A DNA stretch of 64,000 bases from Mallotus nudiflorus (GCA_947683625.1 CANTUR010000818.1:864333-928332), one strand, 5' to 3'; shown: positions 31,441 to 44,834, numbered from the stretch's first letter. Notes: generated by a model from the sequence alone, not told the origin. Translations and numbers: made by a program.

Positions 31441-32076
31441 CTTTATGTGTGTATATGTATTCATATATTTCTACATGCAAAATTTATATCTATAGTGTAT
31501 ATATTTGTACCATATATAAAAGTATAAATGGTGAAAAAATAAAATTACTTAAAACTCCTTACCTAATCTTGACGAATTTTTTATAGCGATAATTACTATC
31601 GTCCTCGTAAAATTTGTCAACACTAACTATTTTATAACTCCATTTTCTAAAGTTAATATTTTTTTTTTTGAAAGGTTTCTAAAGTCCATTTATTCTTCCT
31701 TCAATTTTAGTATTATATATTATTTTCCCTTTCAATTAACTAATATAAAAAGAATTATTTACCACAATTATATTGCTATATTTATCTATAAACCAAAATT
31801 TACATGTCTCTCCATACAGTTCTTATATATATATATCAATTGCTGGTGGTTTATTTAATTGATATTTTCACTTGTTAAGATTATAGATTAAAATGTTAAC
31901 AGTCATCATCCATCAATATTATTGTAAAACTAGTGTTAATAGAATATACCACAATAATTTTAATAGAATAATAACTAAATAAACTAAAAATAAAATATAC
32001 CACAATAATTTTACTTTTTTTATTTTTATTGCCATAATTTTTTAGTTATAATAGGATTCATTTTGAGGATTATTAG
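31441..32076. other. AT-rich spacer
   Basis: Several A/T-rich phrases recur (for example 'ATACCACAATAATTTTA' at 31946 and 31998), which suggests a short duplication. No gene seen. Confidence 0.4.
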
Positions 32077-34447
32077 TGTCACGACCTAAACTCAGGGCAC
32101 GTGACCAACAATAAGGAATGAGAAAGTACAAAGCTATTGAATCTCATAATAAGCCTTAAAAGAAAAAAAAAAGAATGCGGAATATATTTAAATTTTGAAA
32201 CCTTAAAATAAATAATTAAATCACAATACACATTATCAAACTGATTTTTGTCAATATAATTTAAACCATAATATCATAGTGCATAAAATAATTAAACTTC
32301 AGTTATACAAATAATGTTTCAGTACACAATATTATAAATACATGATATTCCCAAATAAAATATTCAGTTATACAGTTTTCTCTACTGTAGTACACAAAAA
32401 TAAACACAACACATTTAGGTAGACCTACGCAGAATAACCGGTGATGACAATACATAGCGAAGAGAAGTAGGTCTAACAGAAAAGTCTCAAACTCTTGAAA
32501 AAAAATAAATTGAAGGGAGTCAGACCTCACTGAATAAGTTAATAAAAGAGCTACACGGTTTGAAAACTGTATAGATTTAGTGAAAATAATATATATATAT
32601 ATAGCTTTTGAAAAATCTTGGTAGAACCATAAACCCAATTCTAAATGGCCAACTGGGCCCACTTAATCCAAATGAACTGCTGGTCCTCGAGAGCAGAGAC
32701 ATCAACCGAGGCACCAAGCTGCAGTCATCCACTTAATCCAAGCACATGGCACTGGCGGTCCTCGAGAGCTAAGGCATCTACCAAGGCACCCATCCCAGTC
32801 CATTCTTAACTTTCCATATCACTGGCGGTCCCCGAGAGCAGAGGCTTCCACCGAGGCACCCGTCCCAGTTTATAACACAAGTCATATATATTTTAAGATC
32901 CTTCTCTCAATCTCCACCATGTGCATATGGTCCTGGTAAAACCCACCAAGTAGCCCGTTCTACCAAAATTTCTCAAAACTAGTTTTTTTTTAAATAAATA
33001 TATACATTACAATGAAATTCTTGGTAACAGCATCTATTTCGAATCAATAATGCAAATAATATTAAAATATGAGCGCACGCAAATGTTTAAAGAAAACACA
33101 CGCACATATCAGTTTATTAACTTGCAGTATGAGCAAGATGTTTGACGACCGTGCGTCTGCCTCAAACCATAAACTCTCACTCCGGTATTCTCTAAAAAAA
33201 ATATATTTATTTTTAAAATCATACTTATGGAATAGGAAGGAAAATTAATAAAATTACGAGACTCTAAAATGACTCGGGAAAAATCAGATAAGACTCGAGA
33301 GATTGGAATACCCTAATTTATGCTAGGAAATTACGGAAGATGTCACGGTTTACAAGAAAATCTATCGAAATTTCGGCAAAGTCTCTCTTGTAAAACGAAC
33401 ATCTCTCTACTATAGGTAGAGCCATTCCTGCATAAAAAAAACGCACTTCTAACATTCACAATCAACCATACTCGGGTCGGCTCTCTAAAATTGCATTTAG
33501 CCCAACCGAGTTCACAATCCAAACAAACAACACAACTTAATTCTAATTAAAAAAATTCACATTTAATTGCTTAAATAGTTTAATTATATAATAAAATTAG
33601 TTTAAAACCCATTTTCGTACCCAAAATAGTATATAATATATTATTTGAAAATAATTTTCAAAAATTAGTATTAATTAGTAAAAAATTTGTAAAAAATCCT
33701 TTTAATTGCTTAAATATTATTAAAACCAACTAAAATATATTATTTAGCTATAATTAGCAAAAAAATTACATTTTTACCCCTATAATAAAAAATATACATA
33801 ATATCCTATTATTACTCAAAAATTCCCTAAACAATTATATAAATGCATTAAAATTATTTTCTCAACATATATATTATTAATATCAATTAAAACACATATT
33901 TAAACCATTATTTCATCAAAAATCCAACCCTAACCTAATTATTCAGTTTTGACATAAACTACAAAAATTCATAAAAATTATATAATATCCTCAAAAATTA
34001 ATTTCTCAATGCTAAAATTAATAAAAATATATAATATCACTAAATTAACCAATTGTATCATTTAATAAATTAATTTACGAAAATTAATAAAATAATAATA
34101 TAATATTCAAAAATTCACCAAAAAATCAAAATAAATTCCAAACATCATACAAAAATTCATAGAGGTAGATTAAGCTACCAAAAATCACATTTATAAAGGG
34201 AGTTTGCAAGATTCAAGCTAGATCAAGCTAAAAAAAATTCAAAACCCTAGAACTCCATAAACAAAAATCAACAAAAACTCAATCAAATGGAGGTTAAAGC
34301 TTAAACTAAGCTTGGATTAGTGCTCACCAGAGCAAGGGGAGTTGATAGACACCAGTTTGAAAATAGTGGCTGGAAGTGATGGAGGCACAGTGATAGGCAG
34401 AGAATAGAACAGTGCAGGGAGGAGCTTTTATGTTTTTAACTTAGTTC
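32077..34447 (-). mobile_element. LTR fragment H (Tekay-type), minus strand, cut by element B
   Basis: Read on the minus strand, this ends GGTCGTGACA at 32077 and contains the usual islands: hairpin module (33421-33345), three-way junction island (32953-32915) and tandem GGTGCC..GGGGACC units (32880-32690). The C/T-rich leader is partly present at 34440-34330, with a CTCTGGTGAGCAC donor-like site. The first 600-700 bases expected upstream are missing, and the break coincides exactly with the TG start of element B at 34448. B therefore inserted into H. No primer site adjoins 32077, so H was a 3' LTR or a solo LTR. Confidence 0.82.
33345..33421 (-). other. hairpin module 1, LTR H
   Basis: On the minus strand: CTCTACC-TAT-AGTAGAG (one pair lost), then the outer stem CGTTTTAC/GTAAACCG around TTTGCCGAAATTTCGATAGA. 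Confidence 0.6.
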
Positions 34448-34650
34448 TGTAATACCCTACATTTTTATTTAAATAAAGTAATTTTCGGATTTTGTTAGTA
34501 ATAAATAATTTTAAATTATATTATACAATCTTTAATTATTTTGCTATTTAATTGAGATATATTTATGTTAATATTATTTTAGGGTTATTAATTGATGAAA
34601 GTATTATATGTGAGTATTACTTTATTATTGAAAATGACATTGTTTATTAC

Positions 34651-34716
<66 letters not shown>

Positions 34717-34752
34717 ACTACATTAATTTCATGGTTATTTTATGTGTTACTA

Positions 34753-34810
<58 letters not shown>

Positions 34811-34886
34811 TATATATAATTAGAGTTTAATTATTATTTTATGTGTATGTATTAATTTATTATTGTGTATATATGCATGTAGTATG

Positions 34887-34923
<37 letters not shown>

Positions 34924-36351
34924 CTATATATATGTATGTATGTATTTGTATAATGTGCATGTGTGTGGTGGAGAATTAATGTATAATATTATAATATAAT
35001 GTTTTAATATAAAGTAACAATTTTATATATATATATACACACATGAAAAGAAGGATGTAGAATTCACTAAGAAGAGGAAAAACCTGACACACCCAACAGC
35101 TGCTGCCCCTCTCCATCCACCACCATCACTGTCATTCCTCTCCCTCTGACCTGCCTTAACCCTTCCCAGAGCAACCATCACCGCCAACAACCTCTCCCTT
35201 CTCTTTTCTTTCTCTGGTTTCTCCTTCTTCCTCATGGCTTGAAGCTTCCTCACCTCTGTCGGAGCTAGATCGGCACCACTATTGCTCCCTCAACCTTCCT
35301 CACCTCCTCAGGCATCGGTCGACGTCAAGCCTCGCCTCTGCTGTCCATTTTCGGCGCTAGAAAGTGAGCTTGAAGGTGAGTTGTGCAAAGTCATTTTCTA
35401 GTTGTTTTTAGGTTGTTTTCTAGTTGTCTGAGTTAGTTTATGTGTTAATCTACAATTATTTTAAGTTAGATGATGAATTCTGCTAAGTTAGAGGTTTAAA
35501 TTTAATTTTTGTATATTATTTTGATTTTTCCTAATTTTACAGAATTCTATTTGATTTTTTATTTTATCTATTTGGTTTTTCTTTGAGTTAATTAGTGATT
35601 AGAGTAAATTATTGTTAATTATTTTTAGTATTTTGATTTTATTTAATATTACAGAAAATTATTGAGTTAATTGTGAATTTTGGGTATTTTATTAATATTT
35701 TATTAATTTCAAAAATTAATTGTTAAAATTAGGAAATTTTGATAATTGGCATTATTATTAGGTGTTATTAATTTTAGAACTTAAATTATGGTTTTTGTGA
35801 TTTTTGTACTATTTTTATAATTAGTTTTAATTTTATGTAAAATGTGGATAATTAGGTTAAATTTATATTTTTGAAGAAATCATTAGTTAATTTTATGTTT
35901 TTAATTATATTAAGGAGTTTAATGTTGAGAAAATAATTTTTAGGTATTTTTATAATTTTTAGGGAATTTTTGAATAATAATAGTATATTATGTAAGTTTT
36001 TGTATTATAGGGGTAGAAATGTAATTTTATGTTAATTATAGCTAAATAATAAATTGTGGTTGGTTTTAATAATAATTAAGGGAATTAAAAGGATTTTTTA
36101 CAAATTATTTACTATCTTAGACTAATTAACACTAATTTTTGAAAATTAATCCTAAATAATATATTAGGTATAATTTTGAGTATTATGTGTATTTTTCTAG
36201 TACATGGGTAAATATGTAATTTTATGCTAATTATAATTAAATATATATTTTAGTTAGTTTTATTTAATATTTAAGAGGTTTAGAAGATTTTTATAAATTA
36301 ATTGGTATTTTTAATTAAGTGATGTTAATTTAGAGTATTGTTTCCAAATAT

Positions 36352-36382
<31 letters not shown>

Positions 36383-36584
36383 TATTTTGGTAACAAAAAT
36401 ATATATGGTTATATTAATTATGGATATTTATATGTAATGTGTATTTTTTGGAAATAAATGATTTAATTTTTTGTGATGTTTTGATTGAGTTGTGATCTCG
36501 GTCGAGGTTAAGTATAGTTATAGAAGTCCAACTCAAGTGTGAATGTCTGTGAATACTAGAAGTGTATTTTCTATGTAGAAATGG

Positions 36585-36660
36585 CTCTACCTATGGTAGA
36601 GAGATGTCCGTTTTACAGAGGAGACTCTGCCGAAATTTTGGTAGATTTTCTCATAAAACA
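36585..36660 (+). other. hairpin module 1, 5' LTR of B
   Basis: CTCTACC-TAT-GGTAGAG (36585-36601), then CGTTTTAC..ATAAAACA around TCTGCCGAAATTTTGGTAGA. Confidence 0.7.
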
Positions 36661-37049
36661 TGACATTTTTTTGTAAATTCCTAGCATTAATTAGGGTTTT
36701 CCCTATCGATCGAGTCTTACCCAGTCTTCCTCGAGTCAGTCTAGAATTTCCCTATGTTGTTTTTCAATTTTAATTCTATAAACATGTTTTCAAAAATAGG
36801 TGTGTTATATTTTTTTTCTAGAGAATATCGAAGCGGAAGCTGTTGGATCGAGGCAGACGCGCGGTCGTCAGCATTCTCATTCGTCCTGTAAGTTGATAAA
36901 TTGTTCTGTGTGTGTGTTTTATTTAAAGATGCATGCGCTCATATTTTTAGTATTTATTATATGATTTATTTAATTTAAATGTCGCTATTTAAGACTTAAA
37001 TGCATTTTATTTATTTAAACTTCATTTTGAGAAATTTTAATAGAACGGG

Positions 37050-37088
37050 CTACCTGGTGGGTTTCACCAGGACCATGTGCACATGGTA
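37050..37088 (+). other. module 2, three-way-junction-like island, 5' LTR of B
   Basis: Outer stem CTACC/GGTAG encloses CCTGGTG-GGTTT-CACCAGG and the perfect palindrome CCATGTGCACATGG, so the RNA could form a three-way junction. Copies: 16801-16840, 20145-20184, 28388-28427, 32953-32915 (minus). Confidence 0.65.
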
Positions 37089-37129
37089 GAGATTGAGAGA
37101 TGGATCCGATATATATATAACTTGTGGAT

Positions 37130-37330
37130 ATGAACTAGGATGGGTGCCTCGGTGGAAGCCTTTGCTCTCAAGGACCGCCAGTGATTGAAAAGTTAATAAT
37201 GGACTAGGATGGGTGATTCGGTGGATGCCTTTGCTCTTGAGGACCGCCAGTGCCATGTAATTGGACTAAGTGGATAACTGCAGCTTAGTGTCTCGATTGA
37301 TGCCTTTGCTCTCAGGGACCGGCAGTTTAG
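37130..37330 (+). repeat. module 3, three tandem units of about 75 bp, 5' LTR of B
   Basis: Each unit reads (A)CTGGGATGGGTGCCTCGG, about 14 bases, then CTCTCGGGGACCGCCAGT or a variant. ACTGG and CCAGT can pair at the base of each unit. The same three units occur in C, D and H. Confidence 0.7.
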
Positions 37331-37944
37331 TTGGATTAAGTGGGCCCAGTTGGCCATTTAGAAATTTGGGTGTAGGGTTCTACTGAGATTTTTCAAAAGC
37401 TATATCTATACATTATAAATTATTTTCACTATAACTATATATTTTTCAAAAAGGTTTTCAAACCATACAGCTCTTTTTATTAACTTACTCAGTGAGGTCT
37501 GATTCCCCTAAATCTATTTTTTTTCAAGAGCTTGGGAGTTCGACCTCAGACTGCCTCTACGTCGGATTTCTTCATCACCGGCTATATTATGTAGTTCACT
37601 ATGAGTTGTACTATAGTGATAACTCTAGAATATTGCAGTAGTATGTGTACTATGAGTTTGTATAACTTAAATATACTAATGTATTGGATTTTAATGAATC
37701 ACGCTTATGTATAATGTTTAAGATTAACTTATGATATTTGATGATGAGGAACATTTTATAATGTGCACAATCTTATTTATTTTTAGGAAAATCAGTTTGA
37801 TAATGTGGTCTGGTATATAATAAAATTTTAAATTGGAAGGTTTTATTTTCTTTTCTTTAAGCCTTACTACGGGTTTCGGGGGCCTTACGCCTACCCATTC
37901 CCTAGTGCCGATCACGTGCCCTCAGGTTCGGGTCGTGACAAAGT

Positions 37945-37956
37945 TAGTATCAGAGC
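37945..37956 (+). other. primer-binding site of element B (tRNA-Met)
   Basis: TAGTATCAGAGC, one change from the standard TGGTATCAGAGC, four bases after the LTR. Confidence 0.88.
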
Positions 37957-38108
37957 ATAAGTTCAATTAATTGTCTAAGTTTATCTTTCTGTGTAACTAT
38001 TGCAGTGATTAGGTTGATAATTGTCTTTATGATATTCTTGTTTCTAATTCCACATTGCGTTAAATACTCTAGTCTTATTTTGAATTCATTTTTCTTTGTC
38101 TTTTTAGA

Positions 38109-39500
38109 ATGAGGTATGTGCGAACAAACCCCGTTGCCGATCTGAATTTTAGGCTTGATGAGCAGTCTGTGCATGATAAGGCTCTTCCTTCTGCTCCATG
38201 TCGTAGGGGCAGAGGTAGAGGTAGAGGTTGAGCTAGGGCAGCTGCAGTTGAGATTCCTGATCAGTAGCCAGTTAGGCCTGAAGCTTCAGTCGTAGACCCC
38301 ACAGCTTTTCCAACTGGACTGTTAGGAATTAATCAGGGTCTGGCAGCTTTGAATCAGGTGATGCCCTTTGTGCAGCAGATGTTACGGTAGAGGAATTAGG
38401 AGATGTCAGATACTGATGTGGCACTCCTCTACTCTCGGATTGGTAGAGTTTCCTTTGATGGTACGGGTGATGCTTTGGACTTTATTAACGCGATTGAGGC
38501 ATGTACTAGGACAAGACACACAGACTACCAGTGGATAATGATTGTGGAGTTGTAAATCCAAGCGGCAGCAAAAGATTGGTTCATACAATTGATTCAGTCG
38601 TCCATGCATGAGTTGACTTGGCTAAAGTTTAAGGACCGCTTCCTAAGATTCTTCTGTCCTCCAGCCACCAGAGATGCTTACAGGTGGCAGTTGCTTCACA
38701 TCACTAGAGGGGATAGGTCAGTGGAGGACTATACTAGGGAGTTTCACAGGCTATCCCGACATGTAGAGGACATCAGGAGAGATCCCTATAGAGCAATAGA
38801 GTTGTATGTCACTAGTTTAGGGTCAACTTTTATGGGTATGCATACCGAGGACCGTACCTTGGAGAGTGTGATTGAGGAGGCCCATCTGATTGAGAGGCAA
38901 CACATCTGCCAGGGCACCATGTTATATCCTTATATGGTTGGTGGTAGTGGATATGGTGTAGCTCCCTTGTACCAGCAACCAGCATTTCATATTGGTAGTA
39001 CAAGTCAAAAGGTTGCGAGTAGTTCATAGCATAGTGGTAGAAGGTCTAGGACTCACTGAGTTGGTCAACATGGTTATGCCACAAATAAGAGAAATGGTAG
39101 AGGTAACAGATTTGGTGCTGGAGTCAACAGCAGAAGTAGTGGGCAGAGCTCTAGATAAAGTTATTCTAGGTCTGGAGCCAATGCATGTGCGAGTTGTGGT
39201 CGATTCCATCAGGGCCCATGTCATTTATTGTCGGATGCTTGCTTCAGATGTGGATAGGTTGGTCATCTTGCCAGAGCTTGTCCTCACTCCAGATATCAAC
39301 CACAGTATGCTCAGGGTTCATCTTCATCAGTGGCTTAGCCCTATTATCCAATGCCATAGCACTACAGAGCACTATGAGCCACAATAGAGATCACCACAGC
39401 TTATGGGCCAGCAGGGCTGAGGTTCAGTTGGTAGCTTGGTGCAGCCTTTGACATCTTAATAGGTAGGTCATGGCCAGGCACGAGTTTTCACTCTGACACC
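38109..39500 (+). pseudogene. gag: gag of element B (broken)
   Basis: It starts at ATG 38109 right after CTTTTTAG, a splice-acceptor-like site. The N-terminus reads MRYVRTNPVADLNFRLDEQ and an Arg/Gly-rich stretch that ends in TGA (CGA in an intact copy). The Gag core is open at 38589-39029 with 'LTWLKFKDRFLRFFCP' and 'TREFHRLSRHVEDIRRDPY'. A zinc-knuckle-like region (CASCGRFHQGP, CFRCG.VGHLARAC in changing frames) lies near 39185-39290. Stops and indels break it. Confidence 0.88.
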
Positions 39501-41330
39501 ACAGGATGCTCAGACTTCTAATGCCATGGTTGCAAGTATTCTCTCAGTCTATGCATGTGATGCTAGAGTATTATTTGACCCTGGCGCTACGCATTCATTT
39601 ATTTCCCCTGTGTTTCTTCGAGAATCGAGTGGTAGCCTTTCAGGTTTTCCTTTCCTCTATCTGTATCAACTCCTCTCAATGATGAGTTAGAGACAGATAT
39701 CTTCTTTCTTTCATGTCTGGTGTCAATCGATGGTAGAGAATTATAGGCGGACTTGGTGTTGCTTAATGTGTTGGAATTTAACATCATTTTGGGTATGGAT
39801 TGGTTGTAGAGGTATTATGCTTCGGTGAATTATCGAGAGAAAGAAGTGGTGTTCAAAATTCTGAATAAAGAAGAGTTCTATTTTAAAGGTGAAAAGAGCT
39901 CCATGCCTTGTAATCTCATTTTTGTCATTACTGCCTAAAAGATGCTTAGAAGGGGTTGTCAAGGCTACTTAGCAGTAGTAAGAGATGTTGAAAAAGAGAA
40001 TAGAGCAATCGAACAGGTGCCAGTGGTGTGTGAATTTTTGGATGTCTTTCCTGAAGAATTACCAGGATTACCACTAGACAGGGAGATAGAGTTCTGTATC
40101 GATGTTATACCTGGTACATATCCTATTTCTATGCCACCCTATAGAATGGCACCAGCTGAATTACAAGAGCTGAAGGAGCAACTGTAGGAGTTGCTTGATA
40201 ATGGTTTTATAAGGCCTAGTACATTATCGTGGGGTGCTCCAGTGTTATTTGTGAAGAAGAAGGATGGTAGCCTTCGACTCTGTATTGATTAGAGGCAGTT
40301 GAACAAGGTCACCATCAAGAACAAGTATCCACTTCCAAGGATCGATGAATTATTTGATTAGCTTCAAGGTGCTACATGCTTCTCTAAGATAGACTTGAGA
40401 TCTAGGTATCACCAATTGAGGATCAGAAGTGGTGATGAGCCCAAGACAACATTTCGGAAGAGATAGGGCCATTTTGAGTTTCTAGGAATGTCCTTTAGGT
40501 TGACTAATGCTCCAGCAGCCTTTATGGAGTTGGTGAATTGGGTGCTCAGGCCATACTTGGACCAGTTTGTAATAGTCTTCATTGATGACATCTTGGTTTA
40601 TTCCAAGAGTAAAGTTGAACATGTTATGCATCTGAGAAGGGTGCTTCAAACTTTAAGGGAACATAGGTTGTATGCCAAGTTTTTGAAGTACGAGTTCTGG
40701 TTGAATCAAGTGGCATTTTTAAGCCACATGGTTTTTAAGGATAGCATACAAGTGGACCCTGAGAAGATAGAAGCTATAACAGAATGGCCGAGGCCAACTA
40801 TAGTCAAGGAAGTATGGAGTTTCCTGTGTTTAGCAGGCTACTACAGGAGATTTGTGAAGGACTTCTCCAAAATTGCTGCACCTTTGACAAGGTTGACCCA
40901 GAAGAGTGCTAAGTTTGTGTGGATAGACAGATGTGAAGAGCACTTTCAGTTATTGAAGGATTTGTTGACGTTAGCTCCAATTCTGACTTAGCCCTCTAGA
41001 AATGAAGGGTATACGGTGTATTGTGATGCTTCCAGAGTAGGACTTGGTTGTGTATTAATGCAAAATGGCCAAGTAATTGCTTATGCTTTGAGGCGGCTGA
41101 AGAAGCTTGAGCAAAACTATCGTACTCATGACTTGGAGATGGCAGCCATTGTGTTTGCTTTGAAAATATGGAGGCATTACTTGTATGGGGTTACATGTGA
41201 GATATACACCGATCATAAGAGCTTGAAGTATATCTTCCAGCAAAGGGATTTGAATTTGAGGCAAAGAAGATGAATGGAACTTCTCAAGGACTATGATTAT
41301 TTCATCTTGTACCATCCGGGCAAGGCGAAT
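39500..41330 (+). pseudogene. pol: protease, reverse transcriptase and RNase H of element B
   Basis: The protease active site is FDPGATHSF near 39575-39600. The reverse transcriptase shows GLPLDREIEFCIDVIPGT (40069 on), SLRLCIDYRQLNK-like sequence broken by TAG (about 40291), 'FSKIDLRSRYHQLRI', FGLTNAP as FRLTNAP, and VFIDDILVYSKS (40576-40611) with both catalytic Asp. RNase H keeps VYCDASRVGLG, 'HDLEMAAIVFALKIW' and YTDHKSLKYIF. Stops at about 40186, 40291, 40359, 40465, 40990 and 41271. At most of these places element C is intact, so the two elements decayed independently. Confidence 0.92.
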
Positions 41331-41986
41331 GTTACCGCTAATGCCTTGAGTAAGAAGTCAGTGGGCAGTCTTGCCCACATCAGCACAGAAAGGAGGCCCA
41401 TTATCAAGGAGTTGAATGGATTGATTGATCAAGGGTTGCAGTTGAAAGTTACTAGAAAGTGCCTTTTAGCTCAATTCAGGGTACGATTAGTATACTTGGA
41501 TCGAGTTAAGGTAGCTCAGAATAGAGATCCGCAGTTGTAGAGGATTATGTATGAAGTGCAACAAGGGCAGTTAAGAGACTTTTTGGTTGACAAAGAAGGT
41601 GTATTACAGTTGGGCACTAGGATTTATGTGCCAAATATTGACGATTTAAGGAAAGAGATCATGGAACAGGAACATATTTTTGCTTAGAGTATTCATCTAG
41701 GTTCTACCAAGATGTATCATGACCTGAAAGATACATATTGGTGGAATGGAATGAAAAAGGATATTACAGAGTTTGTGTCTAGATGCCCGACTTGTCAGCA
41801 AGTAAAGCTTGAACATCAGAGACCCTCGGGATTATTGCAACCAATGCCAATTCCCAAATGGAAATAGGACATTATAGCCATGGACTTTGTGACTGGATTA
41901 CCTCATACTACAGGAGGTTATAATGCTATTTGGGTGATTATTGACAGGCTAACCAAGTCAACACACTTTCTACCAATAAAGAAGAC
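41331..41986 (+). pseudogene. pol: integrase of element B, part before the element A insertion
   Basis: The zinc motif region reads YWWNGMKKDITEFVSRCPTC, given in part; the Cys pair of CPTCQQ is kept here (lost in C). The catalytic core begins with AMDFVTGLPHTTGGYN and ends in PIKK at 41986, exactly where element A starts. It resumes at 61071. A TAG at about 41866 replaces the Trp kept in element C. Confidence 0.92.
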
Positions 41987-42194
41987 TATAGACACCCAAT
42001 TTCAGGATGACATGTTATGGATGCAGCAAAGGACTCCAATGATGAAAGTGACTTCGATACTTAATCTTTAAAAAATTCTAAGGGCTTTTAAAGGAAGAAT
42101 TTAATGTTTTTCAGGGACTAAATTACAAAGTTCTTTTAGGACCTAATTGTAAAATTTAAATTCTTCCAGTGGTCTTTTTGTAATTAAATGTTAA

Positions 42195-42300
42195 AAAAAT
42201 ACGTGTCGAAATTCCATAATTCCGACTGAAATTATGTAATTCTGATCGAAATTATGTAATTCCAATCGGAATTGCACAATCCCGGTCGGAATTGAATTCT
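42195..42300 (+). repeat. palindromic AATTCCGATCGGAATT block, 5' LTR of A
   Basis: Four to five degenerate units of ATTCCGA(C/T)(T/C)(G/A)AATTATGTA. They lie 80-180 bases upstream of the LTR TATA box. Partner block in the 3' LTR at 59140-59230. Confidence 0.75.
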
Positions 42301-42371
42301 TTTGTTTTTTGTATTTCTAATTACTTCCAATTTAGTGTTTTAATTGGTTTAGGGTTAGGCTTCCTAGCTCC

Positions 42372-42384
42372 ATTATAAAAAGGA
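42372..42384 (+). promoter_or_regulatory. TATA box of the A LTR promoter
   Basis: CATTATAAAAAGG, followed by a purine-rich leader starting within 40 bases. The same box is in the 3' LTR near 59414-59426. Confidence 0.6.
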
Positions 42385-44757
42385 AGGGAAGCAGTAGTAA
42401 AGTGGGGAAGAAAAAAAAAGGAAAAAGGAGGCGTATAAAGGAAAAGAAAAAGAAGGAGAAGAGACGGGAGAACAAAAAGAAAAATCATGATTTTCTTTTG
42501 AATTTTCAATTAAAAAATTCTTTTTGATTCAACGTTTAATTCAAAACTCGTGAAGAATTTTTGAAGAAAAAGATTCGAAGATTTATCAAGAATAGTGAAT
42601 CACAAACCTGAGGAGCACCCTAAATCATCCATAAGCATATCATATTCTTCTATTCTTTTTTTATTTATTTATTTTTTAACTATTTTACATTATTATTCAT
42701 ATTATTTTATCATAATTTATTTGTTAATTATTGTTTTATTTTATGTTTTATGGTGATTATGGAGGAAAACGTATGGTGATCATGTGAGGAAAATGAATTT
42801 CATTAAAAGTATGCAAAACATTATGAACAAAAGAGACTTAGTTTCTAGGGTTTTATTTTTATTTTTATTTTCTTTATTTTTATTTTATTCTTTATTGTTA
42901 TTTTATTAATTGTTTTAGGAACTAATGTGTAATATCCCGAGTTTTTAAATAATTTTAAACTGCATCGGGATATGCAGTGTTAATAATTTTTATAAATATT
43001 TATGATTATTTAATGAGTTTTCTATTTATTAAAGTCATTTTTAATTATTTTATATTATTTTAAGATATTTACGTAAAAATTTCCTGGGAATTTTATTTTC
43101 GTGGAAATTAAAACGTAAATAATTTAATATTAATTATTTTAACCGGTTTAGTGAATTTTCATGAGCTCATGCGTGATTTTTAAGTGTCAAATAAAATATA
43201 TTTACGTACATGCATTTAAAGTTAAAATTAGGGTTTATTTAATTGAATTAAATTATAATATATAGTTTTAATATTAATTAATTAAGTGTGTATATATGTA
43301 TATATATGCATATATTATTAAAATGTGTGTGTGGTGCATATTTATTGTGTACATTATATTAAATATTAATATAATATAAAGTAGGATATATATATACATA
43401 TATACATAAAATATCATTAACTAAAATAAAGTTTGAGATAATTACCACTTTGCCATTGTCTTCTTCCTCTCTTTCTCGATCGTTCCTTAACCATCTCCAG
43501 CTTCTGCAATGTCTTTCCTTTATCGTCACTGTGCCCTTCGGTGTGCCACCTCCCTTGCCACCCATTTTCGACGTCCAGAGCCTTCTTCTCCGACGTGGTT
43601 TGGCTAGAATTTGTAAGAGAGGCCGAAACTCAATCCAACTCTGATCAACCCGATTTCGGCCACCATTTCGAGCCCCACCAGTCTCTATCTCTTCCTTGAG
43701 CTCCGGTGAGTCCATTTTCAAGCTTTGTTTCACTTGAAATGGTTTAGATTTCCCTAGGTTTCGATTTATTATTTTTGGCCATTTAGGGTTTTTGATTTTT
43801 TTGAGCTTCGATTTGAATGATTCATTTAATCTTCCTTCACAAACATTGATCCTAGTAGCTTAATCTACCTCTTTGAATTTTGTGGAATTTTTGGGAATTA
43901 TTTTGATTTTTGTGAATTTTTTATTATTTTATTAATATATTCTAATTTTTGAAAATTAATTAATTAAATTATAAAATTGTGTTTTATGGTGATTATAGGT
44001 GTTGAAATGCATTTTATAAATTTATTTGTAATTTTTGTGAATTTTATATAATTATTTGGAATTTCTTTAGTTTATGTAATTTTGGGAAAATTAGGTTAAT
44101 TATGTGTTTTAGTAAATTAATTGGCTAATTGAGTATATTTATTGATATTATTGAATTATATGTTGAGAAAATTAATTTTGAGTAATTATAATATTTTTGG
44201 TGAATTTTTTATTAAGTTTAAGGAATTTACGACACTAGGGGTATTTTGGTAATTTGGTATTAAATTGGCTAAAATTGTAATTAAATTGGTTTTAATAGTT
44301 ATTTAAGGTATAAAAATGATTTCTACAAATTATTTAGTATTTTTAACTAATTAAAACTATTTTTCGTAAATTATTTTCAAATTATATATAACATACGATT
44401 TTTTCTAAATAAATGAGTTTTTATCGATTTTCAATAAGTTTTAGGGTTAATTATGTAATTTGAAGTTTTAAAATGTATTTTGGTCAATTTTTATGAATTT
44501 ATTGAGAATTACCGATTTTTAATAATATTTTATTTAAAATTAGGGTTTTTATGCATTTATTGGTAAAATAATTATTTTTAGCATTTAAATATCTAAATTT
44601 CTATATTTTAATATTAAAGGGCATTTTCAGTATTTTTGTAATTATTTCGTGAATTGTGGACCTCGATTAGTGAAATTGTAGTTTGGAGTTCGACCGAGGG
44701 ATTGTGTGTGGTTGTGAATTGTGTTTATTCTCGAAGTGTATTTATTTACAGGACCGG

Positions 44758-44834
44758 CTCTACTCTTTGAGTAGAGAGATGTCCGTTTTACAGGGGAGGT
44801 TCTGCCAGATTTTCGATAGAATTCTCGTAAAACA
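44758..44834 (+). other. hairpin module 1, LTR I
   Basis: CTCTACTC-TTT-GAGTAGAG (44758-44776): an extended stem with compensating changes against CTCTACC/GGTAGAG of B and C. Outer stem CGTTTTAC (44784-44791)/GTAAAAC (44827-44833) around TTCTGCCAG..CGATAGAA. Confidence 0.75.

Larger units (their letters stand above)
34448..37940 (+). repeat. 5' LTR of element B
   Basis: 3493 bases, TGTAATACCC..GGTCGTGACA. (TTA)n at 34651-34713; (TA)n at 34758-34797; (GT)n near 34891-34915; C/T-rich leader 35050-35370 ending AAG|GTGAGT (35375/35376); hairpin module 36585-36660; island with a CTAGAGAATATCG acceptor-like start and a CCTGTAAGTTG donor-like end (36816-36896); three-way junction island 37050-37088; tandem units 37130-37330; 3' end TACTACGGGTTTCGG..GTGACA. 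The minus-strand open frame at 35023-35253 is a shadow of the C/T-rich leader. Confidence 0.93.

Noticed and set aside
37050..37256. Minus-strand frame with repeated 'ALAVLKSKGIHR'-type segments
   Set aside because: It follows from the tandem LTR units of module 3, and other copies do not keep it open.
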